Shown in pieces: positions 12,302 to 24,106 of a DNA stretch of 64,000 bases. Origin of the DNA: Acholoe squamosa (lineage: Eukaryota > Annelida > Polychaeta > Phyllodocida > Polynoidae); contig OX439044.1 in assembly GCA_949317995.1 (NCBI GenBank), positions 45,526,166 to 45,590,165 on the forward strand, in the 5' to 3' direction. The notes under the pieces were generated by a model. The model was not told the origin of the DNA. It saw nothing but the letters and a program-made list of their open reading frames with translations, and ran no database searches. The position numbers and the translations under genes are program-made. Numbering within the stretch: position 1 is the first letter of the stretch; the number at the start of each line of letters is the position of its first letter.

Positions 12302-13492
12302 ATGGGACAAGCCCTTACTGGGCTATAGGACAGTCGATGTTACCATAGATAGGGATAAAGGACCGTGTCTAGGTCTGTGTCATTACACAGGGCTAATTGC
12401 TAATGGCGGGACACTCTTTATCCAATAATTTGAAACAGGAATAGATCTGGAAGAGGATTTAAAGCCCTGGGGCTTACTCTCAGAGTCTCACGCCAGATGG
12501 CCTGCTGGTCTTCTATCTCAGTACTAAGGGCTTATACAGCGACCTGTTGGTCAGCTGCACCCCCCCCCCCCCCACCCACATCCCCACTTTCACCTCAAAC
12601 GGAACACAGATGGACGAGTCGGCATTAACACGGATTAAACATTTATGAAATGTGGATCGTTTTTGAATGAATAGTGGTGTCATATTATTAGATGAAATAT
12701 TACTTTCTGGATATTACTGTATTACATGGTCTTATATAGATCTATGTAGAGTATCCATAAGTCTAGAGGTATACTAACGAGGATACAGATGATACATTGT
12801 CCTATGGTTTGCCAGCCTAAGCCTATTATAGCTGGCACGTGTAGCTAGCTGGATCCTGAAAATAGATCTGGTTGGGTAGATCACTTTTATTACCCCATTA
12901 TGAATATTATACTACAGCAATAAACTGCACAAATGAGGTCCGCATTCCACTAAACATTACCGCCATCATTCTATTTTAATATCGTGGTAAATATAAAAAG
13001 GAGGAAAATTATATCATACCATTAGGATTTTTGAATACATCGTGAAGGGTTATACATTTATATTGTAACATTCCAAATCTGTCCTAATTGATTGACAATG
13101 TTACCATTTCCGGTTTTACTATTTTCACTTAATGACCCCCCCCCCCCTTTGAATTACAGCCTTTCTGTTCTAGATAAGACCCAAACAGTGATCAGATACT
13201 ATTGTTAGATAGCAGTGCTGTGTTGCCAGGCATGTGATTAATGTCCACTGTTCTGGCTCCCCTGGTCTGTTTTGTTCATAGTAAATTGCTCTTCCCTCCT
13301 ATTTTGGTGCAGGAATATCCATTCTTCTGTAAATGGCAATGTGTCCAAGTTTAGTCTAGGTGTACCGTAGAGCCCCTTCACTTGAATTGATACAGTCCTT
13401 TGTGTATGTGTTATTACCCCTATAGGTGCTCCTAATAATTAGGCCCAGATTGAGATGTGTTTCATTCAAATTTAAATTTTGAAAAAAGCAAC

Positions 13493-13789
13493 TACCGTAA
13501 TCTCCCGCGTATAAGGCGCAGCCCGCATATAAGGTGCACCTAGAGTTTTTAAAAATTCTCAAAAACATGAAAAATTCATAACTTTGGTTCTACTGAATGA
13601 ATTTTAAAAATTCAAAAACCTATATGCAGCTTGGGCCACCCCAGACCCTCCTGGGCCCCCCCTATGTCCTATTATGACCAAGGGGGGATGTAAGATATCA
13701 AAAGAAAGGTCTTGGTGTCCCCCTTGTGGATCCAATGAGAACTACCCCCCCCCGTATAAGACGCGCCTTATACGCGGGAGATTATGGTA
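13493..13789. mobile_element. TIR element, family C (CCGTAATCTCCCGCGTATAAG)
   Basis: Left end TACCGTAATCTCCCGCGTAT and right end its inverse (ATACGCGGGAGATTATGGTA), about 28 bp, flanked by TA. The interior is non-coding. The G+C-rich CGCGTATAAGGCGC ends stand out. Related partial copies: 34359-34593, 6420-6595 and a relic at about 45480. Confidence 0.75.
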
Positions 13790-15357
13790 GGGTAATGTAC
13801 ATTCTTTTGGGAATTAACCGATGTATATTCATTGTATTCATATGTGGCATTACCATTGGTGGGGGACTTTTATTCATTTAGGGGCCTCAAGACTTCCCGA
13901 ACAAGGAAAGCAGTCAGTTAAAGAAATTTTTCCAAATATTACACAGAACTAAGATATATTTTGAAGAATGGTTGGAATGTATTCCCTTAAACCCTCTTCG
14001 GGTTTATGATATATTTTATCTCAATGTCTCTGTTAATAATCTATATCAGCATAATCAGTATATGCAAACATTACTCCGTGGTATAGGGAATTATGAAGAA
14101 AAGGAATATTGTATTGGGGACGTGAGTGGAGATGGTGAATCATTAAGCCTAATTGACTTGCTCTACAAAGGATCGTCTACTTTATTCGTGCTTATGGTAG
14201 GAATAAAGATGTGTAGACAAGCCAATTAAGGTTAAGTCTTAAGTCCTACTCATAGAAATTTATATACTTGAATCAAGGATTGTGCACTAACAGAGAGGTA
14301 CGTCCCTTATTCTAGCAAGTGATGCGTATTCTGAGCAAGGTGTCCAAAATAAAGAAAAGGGAAGGACCATGCACCAAGGTGTTCTATCTGTGTTTGGTTG
14401 GGGGGGGGGTAAAATGGTCCCTAATTAGTGTGATCAGCAGACTCAGAGAACAGCCCCATCCCTCCCGCCCTTTCTCACCTACCTAATTAGGCTTGGTGGA
14501 AAAGGGACTGGGAGTAACTGCCATCAGGTCACAAGAAAATGGCTGTTGCAGGGAACCTGACCATCCTTACAAAATATTTGCTCCGTTTTTGGAAATATTG
14601 AAGTTAGGTCCTAGTTCTCCATTTGTATATATTAAAAAGAAATTCTACAATTTACTACCGCAGCCCTATTTTAACAATTTCTGTACTTGGGAGTTTTTCT
14701 AGATTAGAAAATCTGAAATGGCAGATAGACCACTGATTTTTATGTTGGCCTGTGGGTAAATATACAGTTGTCTAGTCTAGTTGAGAGGGTACAAGGAGAT
14801 AAAAGATGTTATATTTACCATCTTACCTATACATAGACACTGATACTGAATTAACTTCATTATAAGAGGGCAGTTACCAGCCAGATAACCACTGGTAATA
14901 TGCATGTAGATTCACATGCATAATATTTACATGTATACTTTCTACATGCATAGCCATACATGTATACTGTTGTAAGTACCTAGCTTACAAAACGAATGGC
15001 TGTGTACTCGGATAAGAGGACTTGCAATAGCATCAGGAACAAGAATACAATGTAAAAATAGATTAAAAAAAAATTAAGGGTATATTGTCAATAGAATTGT
15101 CAAATTTCGGTTCGACTACTCAATTTGCACGGACTAAAGAAGTTAAAGGTCGGTCAATTTGGAATCTGTGCAGACTGACTTAATAATTATATTCAGAAAT
15201 TGTGTAGCATGTTTTCAGTAGTCAATGATATAGAGGTACACCCTTCTCACTAAGAAATGTATCATGGCTCGGACATTCTCTAATGATTGGGATAATGGAC
15301 CTTGGTTGGACTTTTTCACACAGGTGACCTTTGAATATGACATCATAACATGACTTG

Positions 15358-15365
15358 TGACGTCA
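15358..15365. promoter_or_regulatory. TGACGTCA palindrome
   Basis: Perfect CRE/ATF-type octamer inside TTGTGACGTCACGAC. One of six in the first 18 kb. Confidence 0.35.
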
Positions 15366-15962
15366 CGACAATGACGGCCAAGGGGACCCTGGTGGCGATT
15401 AGTGTTACTACATGTACCCCTGGGGACATGGCTACCCTGGGTGGGTCCACGTTCAGGGTAAGGAGAATGAGGGGTGGGAGGGGGTACTGGGGGTTCAAGG
15501 GAAAACTGGAGACTAACAGAGGGGCGGGGGTGGCTTCCCGGGGGTGGGGCTGACAATTTGGCTGGGGTGGGGGGGGGGTGCGGTTAACCACATCAGACAT
15601 CGATATCAGTATGGGTTTAGGTAAATATTAGAATTGCAGCCTACAGGTAATGGTTAATCACTTGTGTGCATACTGACTTCTTTCTGTGGAGGGGGGGGGG
15701 GGTGGGGGTCAGCAAAAGCAGCACATATTAACATATACTGACTGATGCTAATAGTTATGCTTACAGCAGGGCTGGTATCCCAGGGCTGGTATCCATGTAT
15801 GGCCATGCAGTTGTCGATCTACCATGGAAAGGTGTTATCAGCGATGAGCGACTGGAGGTCAAGGCTATCCGCCAGATTTCCAGGTTATTGTCTATCAAGA
15901 CATCGACTGTCGGAACGAGTAACAAGATGGCACGTCGTTATGTGGCGTCATAGATGAGCTGA

Positions 15963-15970
15963 TGACGTCA
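15963..15970. promoter_or_regulatory. TGACGTCA palindrome
   Basis: Perfect CRE/ATF-type octamer inside GATGACGTCACAA, about 600 bp after the 15358 site. Confidence 0.35.
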
Positions 15971-17309
15971 CAAATTGTGTGTGGCGTCGTTAACTGCTCT
16001 GGGCGTTCAGTCTCAAAGGTTTGATGTCGGCTCTGAGACACCGATAGGCTACGAAGAACAGACAAAGACACCAAGAGATGTGCACTTTTTACCCCCCCCC
16101 CCCCGGTGTTATGTGCATTTTGATATTGCCAGACTCAAGATCATAACTTTATGCACCTAGGCCCGGGACCTAGGCCTATCTCATGACGCGGCCCATAACG
16201 CTCTAGCCCACACGTCGATGAAGAAACAGCACTAGAGGGATACTATCTCTCTATCGAGTTAGGCTTTCCCATGTCAGGATTCCGAGATGACTCTGATAAG
16301 TTGGACACATGGGGTTTCGAAGTCGTAACACCGCAGGTATATATTCTTCTTCCCAATTACTGCCTAGGGGATTTTAATTGAAAATCAAACAGTCTACATC
16401 AACCATCTTAAATAGATCACAAGATTGCCAAGACTATCGAAAGAACAGTAAACTGATTTACTTCTTTGACATGCAGACAATTCCATTAAAATAGGCCCTG
16501 TTAGAAACATAAGATTCTAGACACCTTTTCATTTCCAACACGCATCCTTTACACGACACATGCCTAGTGTTTGCTTAAAATGTAAGGGTGCCAAACTGAG
16601 CTGAATCTTAACATCTACGTTTGGAAATAGACCGGTACCTTTTGATATATCGGACCTTCTGCAGAATTGACTCACGCAGTATTCTCTTGATTTTTCACTT
16701 AACTTTGTATTTCAATGTGAACTGAATTGGCAAAGGGGCTGTCGGAACATAGTAGGTAGTTTCCCACGATTACTGCTTGCTGCCGTTCAATATAACGAGG
16801 AAATAAATGATTATGAAATGCAGATGTGGAGCATGGCCCATTGAAGGCCTCATGTGTACATGCATTATGCTTACCAGTTTCTACACTATTTATACATGTC
16901 GTTTTGTTAGACAAGCAGGTCTACAAGTAAGCTTAGATTCTCTTCTACATTTCTAAACAAGAAATTTGTGGTAATAGAGTATATCATTTTAGTGTCATAT
17001 ACTATTTGTTTAGGCCTTCCCCTATACAGGAAGATTCAAAACTTTCACAATCAAAACTTTGAATCATTTTTCTATTTGAATAGGTATGTTTACAGAAAGT
17101 AAGCTATTGATTAAGGAAGTGAAAACATGAAGCATGTGGATGTAGGCCTAGGTGCAAGTAATGTACCACCGATAGATATAGGTTGCCAACTGTTGCGTTT
17201 TGGCATTGTCCCATAACCAGCTATAACTTCAGAACGCCCACTAATGGATGGGCGGGGGCAGTAATGGCCCAGCCTATGCTCACCTCGGCATGACGTAAAC
17301 AGGATAACC

Positions 17310-17317
17310 TGACGTCA
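17310..17317. promoter_or_regulatory. TGACGTCA palindrome with flanking CGTCA half-sites
   Basis: Perfect octamer followed at once by a further CGTCAC; related half-sites TGACGTAA (17291) and TTACGTCA (about 17342) lie within 60 bp, making a small cluster. Confidence 0.35.
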
Positions 17318-17872
17318 CGTCACCCCAGTTAATTATAAGTGTTACGTCATAAGAAACATTAGTCGTGATAAAAACGTCGACGTAACGTCGCGTATCAGTC
17401 GAAATAGGACCATTATGGCCCCCTCCCCTACCTCTTCGTGATGGTAATGAATAGGCCTTCACAATCCAGACCCTCAGCTCCCTACCACCCATTTAACGGC
17501 TAGGGTGTTGAGGTCCACCCCTCTTCTACTGATAAGTGTGTGTATGTGGTGTATTTCTGGCCAAAACGTGTGAGCTCTGTTGGCGACTGTTTACATTGTT
17601 ATGAAACTACTGATAGAAAAACGTTGGATGTTTCACTTAATGTTTTCACTTGGGGGTGTTACCATCTTCACCTCGAAGACCGCACTCAAGAATGGTTCAA
17701 GCTGGCTTTGCCAGAGGCTACATATTCCGTCTGTCCCTGCTTTTCTGACTAACACAATATATCATTTCCAGGCGAAAATGGTTTGTATTCCTCTGTAGAC
17801 TCATATACAGTATCTAGCGTATAATGTGCACCTGGACGGTTCTGAACTAAGGAGCATTCTAGGGAGCAGCAG

Positions 17873-17880
17873 TGACGTCA
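17873..17880. promoter_or_regulatory. TGACGTCA palindrome
   Basis: Perfect octamer in CAGTGACGTCATATC, next to a copy of the GATAAG-containing dispersed repeat. Confidence 0.35.
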
Positions 17881-19514
17881 TATCAACCAGCTCGGCCCTT
17901 ATCAGGCTTATCTCCATACTGATAAGAATCCCCATGAAGGGTTAAATTAAATAGGAAAAAGGTGTTAAAATCCTTATCAGAAAAGATCTAGACGTCATAC
18001 AGCAAAATGTATTCCAAGAGCGGAAAGATATTCAAAATTTGCATCATATACTTGATGCATTACTTTCTGATCTCAATATTTGAAAAGAAAACAGCAAAAA
18101 CGCTACTTTTTCGAGTACATTGCCTATATAATTTGACCCTTTGTCAGGTCCCTAGCAACGAGGGTTCTGCTCTCGAGAATAGGGCCTAGTCAAGTTCGAG
18201 GAATATGTATGAAGTCTCTCATCTAGAAACTCTTTGAAAAGTAACTTAGACGTAGAAGAATAAACTACCGTCTCTGAGCCAATGAGAAGGACATCTTGAA
18301 TAATTTACGAGGATTGCCTCTTGATATATAATAACAGGGACATGGGTGGAAGTCCGTTGTGTGAGTTGGGAGGGACGTAGGGTTAAATAAGGGGCAGGTG
18401 CTGCGTCCTTTTGTGTTGAGATCAGAAAAGGTGTCGAGTAGACGCATTGAGGTAAGCCCAGACACTAGACACATCTCCCTCCCTCTCTCCCTCCCCTCCC
18501 CTCACCCTTCCTGCTCCCTCCAGGGGTATGAGCCCGTGGGGAGGTGGGGGATGGGAGAAGGGTGGTGTAGAAGTGCAGTTGCGTGACGATGCCGCTTGTG
18601 GCTGGGAGAGCTGCTGGCTGGGAATCTCTAAACATAATGGCGTCAATGGGTGTAAGCATTCAGTCCGGCATTCAGCCCAGCCTCTTCCAGAAGACAGCCC
18701 CATGGGAGCGGCTCCTTTGTCATGGGAAACCCCTTGTTTGGATCCTGGAACACTTGGTGTGATTTATGGTGGTTGTGATACAATCAGTACAGTCTGCGCC
18801 AGCACTCTGCATAATGGAATGCCTCTGTTAAAACTGTTAGCTTGTTTTATCACCTTCATCTAAAGAGCTTATCTATATAGCACTGTATGCATACATGTAT
18901 ATTTTTTATAAGGAAGGGGAAAGGAATCGTCCGAACTTTTTTTGTAACATCCGAACTCTTGAATTGACTGTCGCTTGAAAAAAATATATTTCAGTTGTTA
19001 AGTTAGGGATAGTCTTCGATTCGATTATGCTTGTCTATTAGATGTAGCAATACTCATCCTGATCATGTAAAGGCATAAAAAGCTTCCTCTATGTATATCA
19101 TAACCTTTCGTATGACGATTTCCATTGAGATGATATGGCAATGTATTTACTGCATATATGTATTTCAGTGGGGGAATTCATCAAAACATCACCAGACATT
19201 ACTCCCAGCAGTATTTAGACAGGGTCATCAATACACTGTTTTTACGTTTACCTTGTGTTTGCTGAAATGTATTTGCACTATGAGTCTATGAATCAATTTA
19301 TGCATAATTATATCAGACCACAGAAAAAAAAACACACAATCAATAGTACCCACCAAGCCGATCTTAGGAATGAATGTCGAGGGTATTTGCCTCGCATACC
19401 TGTGGGCATCACAATATCTACTAATATCCAGGAAGTCAGGTTTTACAAGGATAATGTATACTTTTGATGCCAAAGATTGCAATAAGGGAGTCATGGAAAC
19501 GATTATTCAGAGAT

Positions 19515-19835
19515 GAAACCCTGGCCCACCTCCAATCATAAAGGAGGTGGGTCTGAGTATGTCTGCCCCGCCCCCCCCCACCCCAAAAAAAAAAAAAAAA
19601 TTGTCTAGAGCTCATAATAAAATTGAAAAAATGCTAAAGCTTTGCATCTTAAATTAGATAAATATGGTGATTGGATAGGGAAAATGGGGGCCTGAGCTTA
19701 GATTCAGATCCAAACTTGACCAAAAATTACTCCTCTATACAAATTCTATATACATATGTATAAGCGTATGCACCAACAGTCCAAGGTGGTCGTAATAGGG
19801 CTCTCACTGGACCCCCGCAATGAAGATTTGCTTCC
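19515..19835 (+). mobile_element. family D, copy lacking the left tip
   Basis: CTCCAATCATAAAGGAGGTG, GGTCTGAGTATGTCTGCCCC, AAATGGGGGCCTGAGCTTAG and the right end GATTTGCTTCCTACACCTCT G match the family. The left GGGGCGTAGGAA is missing. Confidence 0.65.
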
Positions 19836-20886
19836 TACACCTCTGCATAATGTGTAATTGCAAACGTTTCGTATGTAAAATGAATAATTTTTATGAATTA
19901 ATAAAATGGAAAGGAAAGCATGAGTACAAGCACTGTTTCTTTACTAATGCCACATTATGTGAGAAACCTATTTGTGAGACAGGCCACATGAGAGACAGGC
20001 CACAGGTGGTTGTATAGAAGTGACCAGGTCACCCACATCTCCATTTATCATTCATTATGGAAATGGTCGATTGCAAGGGATTTGATTCAGACACTGAAAA
20101 TTGTAGCTATTTCAGAAACCTTATGAATCTCAATACGAACGACCTTATTTTTCTAATCTAAAATATGCAGAGGTATCGCGAGAGTTTGTGTGTATATTGA
20201 AAGACTCTATTTTCACTATTCATCTTCAGGTGTACAATCCAATTGATATATAATCCACTGTGCTTTCATATATACAGTAGGAATTCTCAGGTATTGTGTG
20301 ACTGTTACTGGTATTCCTATAGGATATTTGCATGTATGGTTCTCCTCAATATTGGGACAGTTATAAGTAGAGGCACATATTGAAAGGGATTAGCCTATAA
20401 AGCCACCCCTCTCCTGCTCCAACGGTATCTATGGACACGGTGCATGGACAGGTACACACATCACAGTGGTGTGAGGGCTGGGGAGGAGGGGGGGGGGGCT
20501 CAATATTATTAGAGCTAGGAATGGAAATGAAAGTGGATCGGATCGCCTCAGAAGTAATTCACCTGTAGGAGAATTGTCAACCCCACATTCCCGACACACA
20601 CAGACACACTCGCACTTCCATGTGGTGATTCGCTTTCTGTGAGATTCATAAAGCGATACATGAATATATGTAGCAAATGAGCAGGCAAATAGGGAATACT
20701 CTAACACAACATTTGGGAGAAAGCCATCGGCATTGAAAGGTGTTTTCAGATCCATCAGTAGTGTTTATACCTTGGAAACTCCTCATCTTTTGTCAGTTTT
20801 TCCTTGAAGATCTGGGTCAATTTTGTGATGGTTATTGTGGTTTCCCATAATACACTCTGTTCGTGGAGGTTTCCTGTTAATTACCA

Positions 20887-20897
20887 TAAGTAGGTCA
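20887..20897 (+). promoter_or_regulatory. E75/Rev-erb/ROR-type monomer element TAAGTAGGTCA
   Basis: Matches the consensus WAWNTRGGTCA exactly. It lies in the left arm of the palindromic element 20830-21006. Receptors with the GRxPKR extension, such as the one encoded downstream, bind this class of site (family knowledge). Autoregulation is only an inference. Confidence 0.4.
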
Positions 20898-20938
20898 GTC
20901 ATGTGACCAATGCCATTGGCCAGAGCAGGTCATGTGAC

Positions 20939-20949
20939 TGACCTAATTA
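20939..20949 (-). promoter_or_regulatory. E75/Rev-erb/ROR-type monomer element, opposite strand
   Basis: The + strand reads TGACCTAATTA, i.e. TAATTAGGTCA on the - strand, again an exact WAWNTRGGTCA match. It is the partner of the 20887 site in the right arm of the same palindrome. Confidence 0.4.
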
Positions 20950-21080
20950 TGCTAATTAACAGGAAACCTCCATGAACAGAGTGTATTATGGGAAACCTCA
21001 ATAGCCTGACGGTTTAAACTCAGAAAGGCCCAACGTATACCAATACCCATTTTACGAATCAGGTGTTCTATGTTGTATAT

Positions 21081-21217
21081 GGGCGTGGAAAGCAGGGGGG
21101 ACATGTCCCCCCCCCCCCACTTTTGGCCAACTCCTCAAAAGGTCAAAACTAAAAGGTCAAGCAAAGAGAGGTCAAAAATTGGTCCCACCCACTCTGAAAC
21201 TGCTTCCCACGCCCCTG
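21081..21217. mobile_element. GGGCGTGGAAAGCAG element, 137 bp
   Basis: Left GGGCGTGGAAAGCAGGGGGG and right CTGCTTCCCACGCCCCTG are inverted. Inside are AAAAGGTCAAAAC/AAAGAGAGGTCAAAAATT repeats. Confidence 0.55.
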
Positions 21218-23240
21218 TGTAGGCTTACCATATTATATGCCATTTTCTTCACGAATGGGTGCATTACCCCCATTGCTGTAGCATAGCAGTAAGCCTACCC
21301 TAACTACATACATATTCACGTCTTTACTCTTCTACATGCAAGCACTTTCATCACCACATCCATGTGGTTGGCGTCAATGTAAACACAAACACGTGACTCA
21401 CCCTATTTGTGCCGCACGTGCACACTGCGCACGCGTGCTTTGTCTTCCCGCCACCAGGGAGCACCACTGAGCTGCTTCTAGGAACTAGTCTTTTGTGTGA
21501 GGGAATTCTCCATGCCACTCTCCACGCTGATATTTAGACAACTCCCAATCCACACCTACAGTCAGTCTGAACTGAAAATGAAATGTCTCCCAAGTTCTCC
21601 TTGGAGATTGCAGATCCAAAATGGAAAGATGCAGTAAGAGTTTGATCCCCTGGGCGGCTGTGTGGACTTATCCCCCCTCCCCACACACACACTCCCGTTT
21701 TCCATCCTACAAAACAGTCCAATCCCTGACGTAATCATCCGTTTTGGTTGGCGTGTCTCGAAATGCAAGATTTAATCTGAATTCAACAGGTTTTCGTTTT
21801 TATGCCCATTTTTATGTATTTACTGTGTCCTTTTTTTCCATTTTACATTAATGTATGTCTTTTTGTTTTCGCTCAGTTCTTTTTCCTGCTTGTCAAGAAT
21901 TAGAATACGAGTGGAATTAGCCGTGTGAATTCATGTCGATCCTCGTGATCAAAGGTCTAGAAAATTGCATCAGATGAGCGTTCGTTTAACTCACTCATAT
22001 CGATCCCAAGACTACTAATGATCATGTATAAGATAAAGTGCCTTAGTACATGTACTACCGGTACACGAATTTCATTTAGGTCTATGCAATTGAAAACAAT
22101 CTTATCTGCCCCTGCTGGCAGCTTCCCCGCATCCATATTTTCAATTACACTGGAAGTGCAATAGTGTATTAAGACCTTTTTCAGCATAAAATCCTGGACA
22201 GGTTCTGTAATTTTGTACAAATCCACATTTGCAGTTCCCCGTTGATACGGCAACATATAAGAAAAGCCTTCAAGAAGTTAATACGTTTGGCTGGGACCTT
22301 CTCCATTCCCACGCTTTGATAAATGTGGAGAAAATAGTGGAGACTCCCTCCCCAGGTTATCTTCTCGTTTGTTTGTGTGTGGGCTTTTTGTCACCTCCCT
22401 TTTGCCAATTTCGGATCATGCCAGATCTGCCCATGGCTACAATGCAGTTGTGAGTGGGAATCATGTCAATACTGACTTCTTGTCCTTCTATGCATGGGAA
22501 GGATTCGATCAAAAGCTCTTATAGATAGGCAAACTGTTTAGGAGGAAAATTTCGTCTACACTTATAATAATATAATCTGCATATCCATATCATTATGCGA
22601 CTGCAATTTTCATGATATCCTGTATTGACTTGTTCTATATATGAAGCGAGCCAAACAACAGTGAAACACAGGGTTGTGTTTGGGGTAACGTCTACTGGTA
22701 GTTCCTGGAGCTTAAGGGTTGCCAGCGTCTTCAGCTATTGTCTACTGACGAACCTGTTTCCATGGTTACCGCCACCTGGCAACCATATTGATTCATAGCC
22801 AGTCTAGTCGTTCTTGTTGCAATCGGTTGGGGGTTGGGAGGGGGGTGGTACAGTGTCAACATTTCTACATTTTTAGTTTTCTCCATAATTGATAATTGCT
22901 GTGGTGGATATTTACCTGTGAGTTGAGATTTAAGCCTTCAAGTCGAACAATTACAGATTAGTCGTAATTCACCAAGAAAGGAGACGATTTGCTTTTTGTA
23001 GGTATTATGCAATGTCTCCGAATTGCATGCATGGGTCTGAATTATTATATCTGTGCACACTGAAGCCTAGACGGAAAACCTCTACAAAGGGATACAAGAT
23101 GTAGGCTATAATATATATGGTTTTGATAATTGTATATTAGTGTGTATACGGTATGTATACATAGGCCAAGTATAGAGTATAACCAGTCGTATATATACGC
23201 TATTAATGCTAATTTGCTTTTATCTGTATTCTAAAGCATT

Positions 23241-23688
23241 GATTCCACCAAAACCCTCAATTTTGTCAGGCCGATAGTGGGCCGATAGCATCGTTTTAGG
23301 GTATCGGCTCCCTATCGGCCCGATTTTTTGTCAGGCCGATGGCAGCCCGATAGGAGAATTTTCAGCCTCAAATCTCACTCTTTTGACCTCTTCCACCAAG
23401 GAAAAAATGAAATCGTTCACGATTATCGGGCCGATTTTGCATAGAGGCCGATGGGTACCCGATTTTTTCTAATCAGTTAGAAAAAATCGGGTACCTGTCG
23501 GGACCATCCCCGACGTCTTTCCGATGGTTTCCGATGCTTAAAATAGAGCTGTTCCACAGAACCCGATTTGAGCCCGATTGTTGCCCGACAGTTGCCCGAT
23601 AGCTGGCCGATAGTTCCCGATGCTGCCCGATGCGTCCCCGATGCAACCCGATGGCAAAATCGGACAACTATCGGCTTCAGTGGAATCC
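23241..23688. mobile_element. element packed with CCGAT motifs, terminal inverted repeats
   Basis: It starts GATTCCACCAAAACC and ends as the inverse of GGATTCCACTGAAGCC. Inside are about 24 copies of CCGAT or ATCGG, mostly within GCCCGATAG, CCCGATGC or GGCCGATGG, in both orientations. A perfect 19-bp hairpin lies at 23454-23472 / 23477-23495 with a TCAG loop. Clustered short motifs near the ends resemble subterminal transposase-binding sites, so a non-autonomous DNA transposon is the likeliest reading. The family is not recognised. Confidence 0.6.
23454..23495. repeat. perfect 19-bp hairpin, TCAG loop
   Basis: GGTACCCGATTTTTTCTAA followed by TCAG and the exact inverse complement. It lies near the middle of the CCGAT-rich element and could form a stable hairpin or cruciform. 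Confidence 0.85.
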
Positions 23689-23824
23689 TGGTTTAAGGAT
23701 TCTTAGAATCAGGCTGCTCAGCTGTATGTACAATACCTTTATTTCACCTAACTCTCTGATATATTAACCACTCCTCCCAATTCAAATATTTGTTTATCCT
23801 AATCCTGTCGTGGCAAATTTATAC

Positions 23825-24106
23825 CTTAGTCCATTTCCGTATGACGTCGGCTCCCTATAGGGATCATTTTCACTGATCATTGTCATGCAGTTGAATGAAT
23901 ATTTGATAGACAGTGAATAGGTAATAACTTCTCAGTAGAGTGGGTTCCTTGACGGCGATATTATATCTTAGTCCATTTCCGTATGACGTCGGCTCCCTAC
24001 GGATCATTTTCACTGATCATTGCCATGCAGTTGAATGAATATTTGATAGACAGTGAATAGGTAATAACTTCTCAGTAGAGTGGGTTCCTTGATGGCGATA
24101 TTACAG
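23825..24106 (+). repeat. tandem duplication, 142-bp unit, two copies
   Basis: CTTAGTCCATTTCCGTATGA occurs at 23825 and 23967. The two units differ by a few substitutions and a small indel (CCCTATAGGGATC against CCCTACGGATC). Each holds TGACGTCGG and GATCATTTTCACTGATCAT. Confidence 0.85.

Larger units (their letters stand above)
20830..21006. mobile_element. palindromic (foldback) MITE-like element
   Basis: Left arm 20830-20908 and right arm 20928-21006 are inverted copies of about 79 nt with only a handful of mismatches, separated by a 19-nt spacer. The outer part is TTTCCCATAATACACTCTGT and the inner part carries GGTCA motifs and TCATGTGAC. It has no coding capacity; the superfamily is unknown. 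The long near-perfect arms suggest recent insertion or conversion between arms. Confidence 0.75.

Noticed and set aside
13972..14229. 85-codon frame on the + strand
   Set aside because: No domain, no codon bias evident, and no splice partners.
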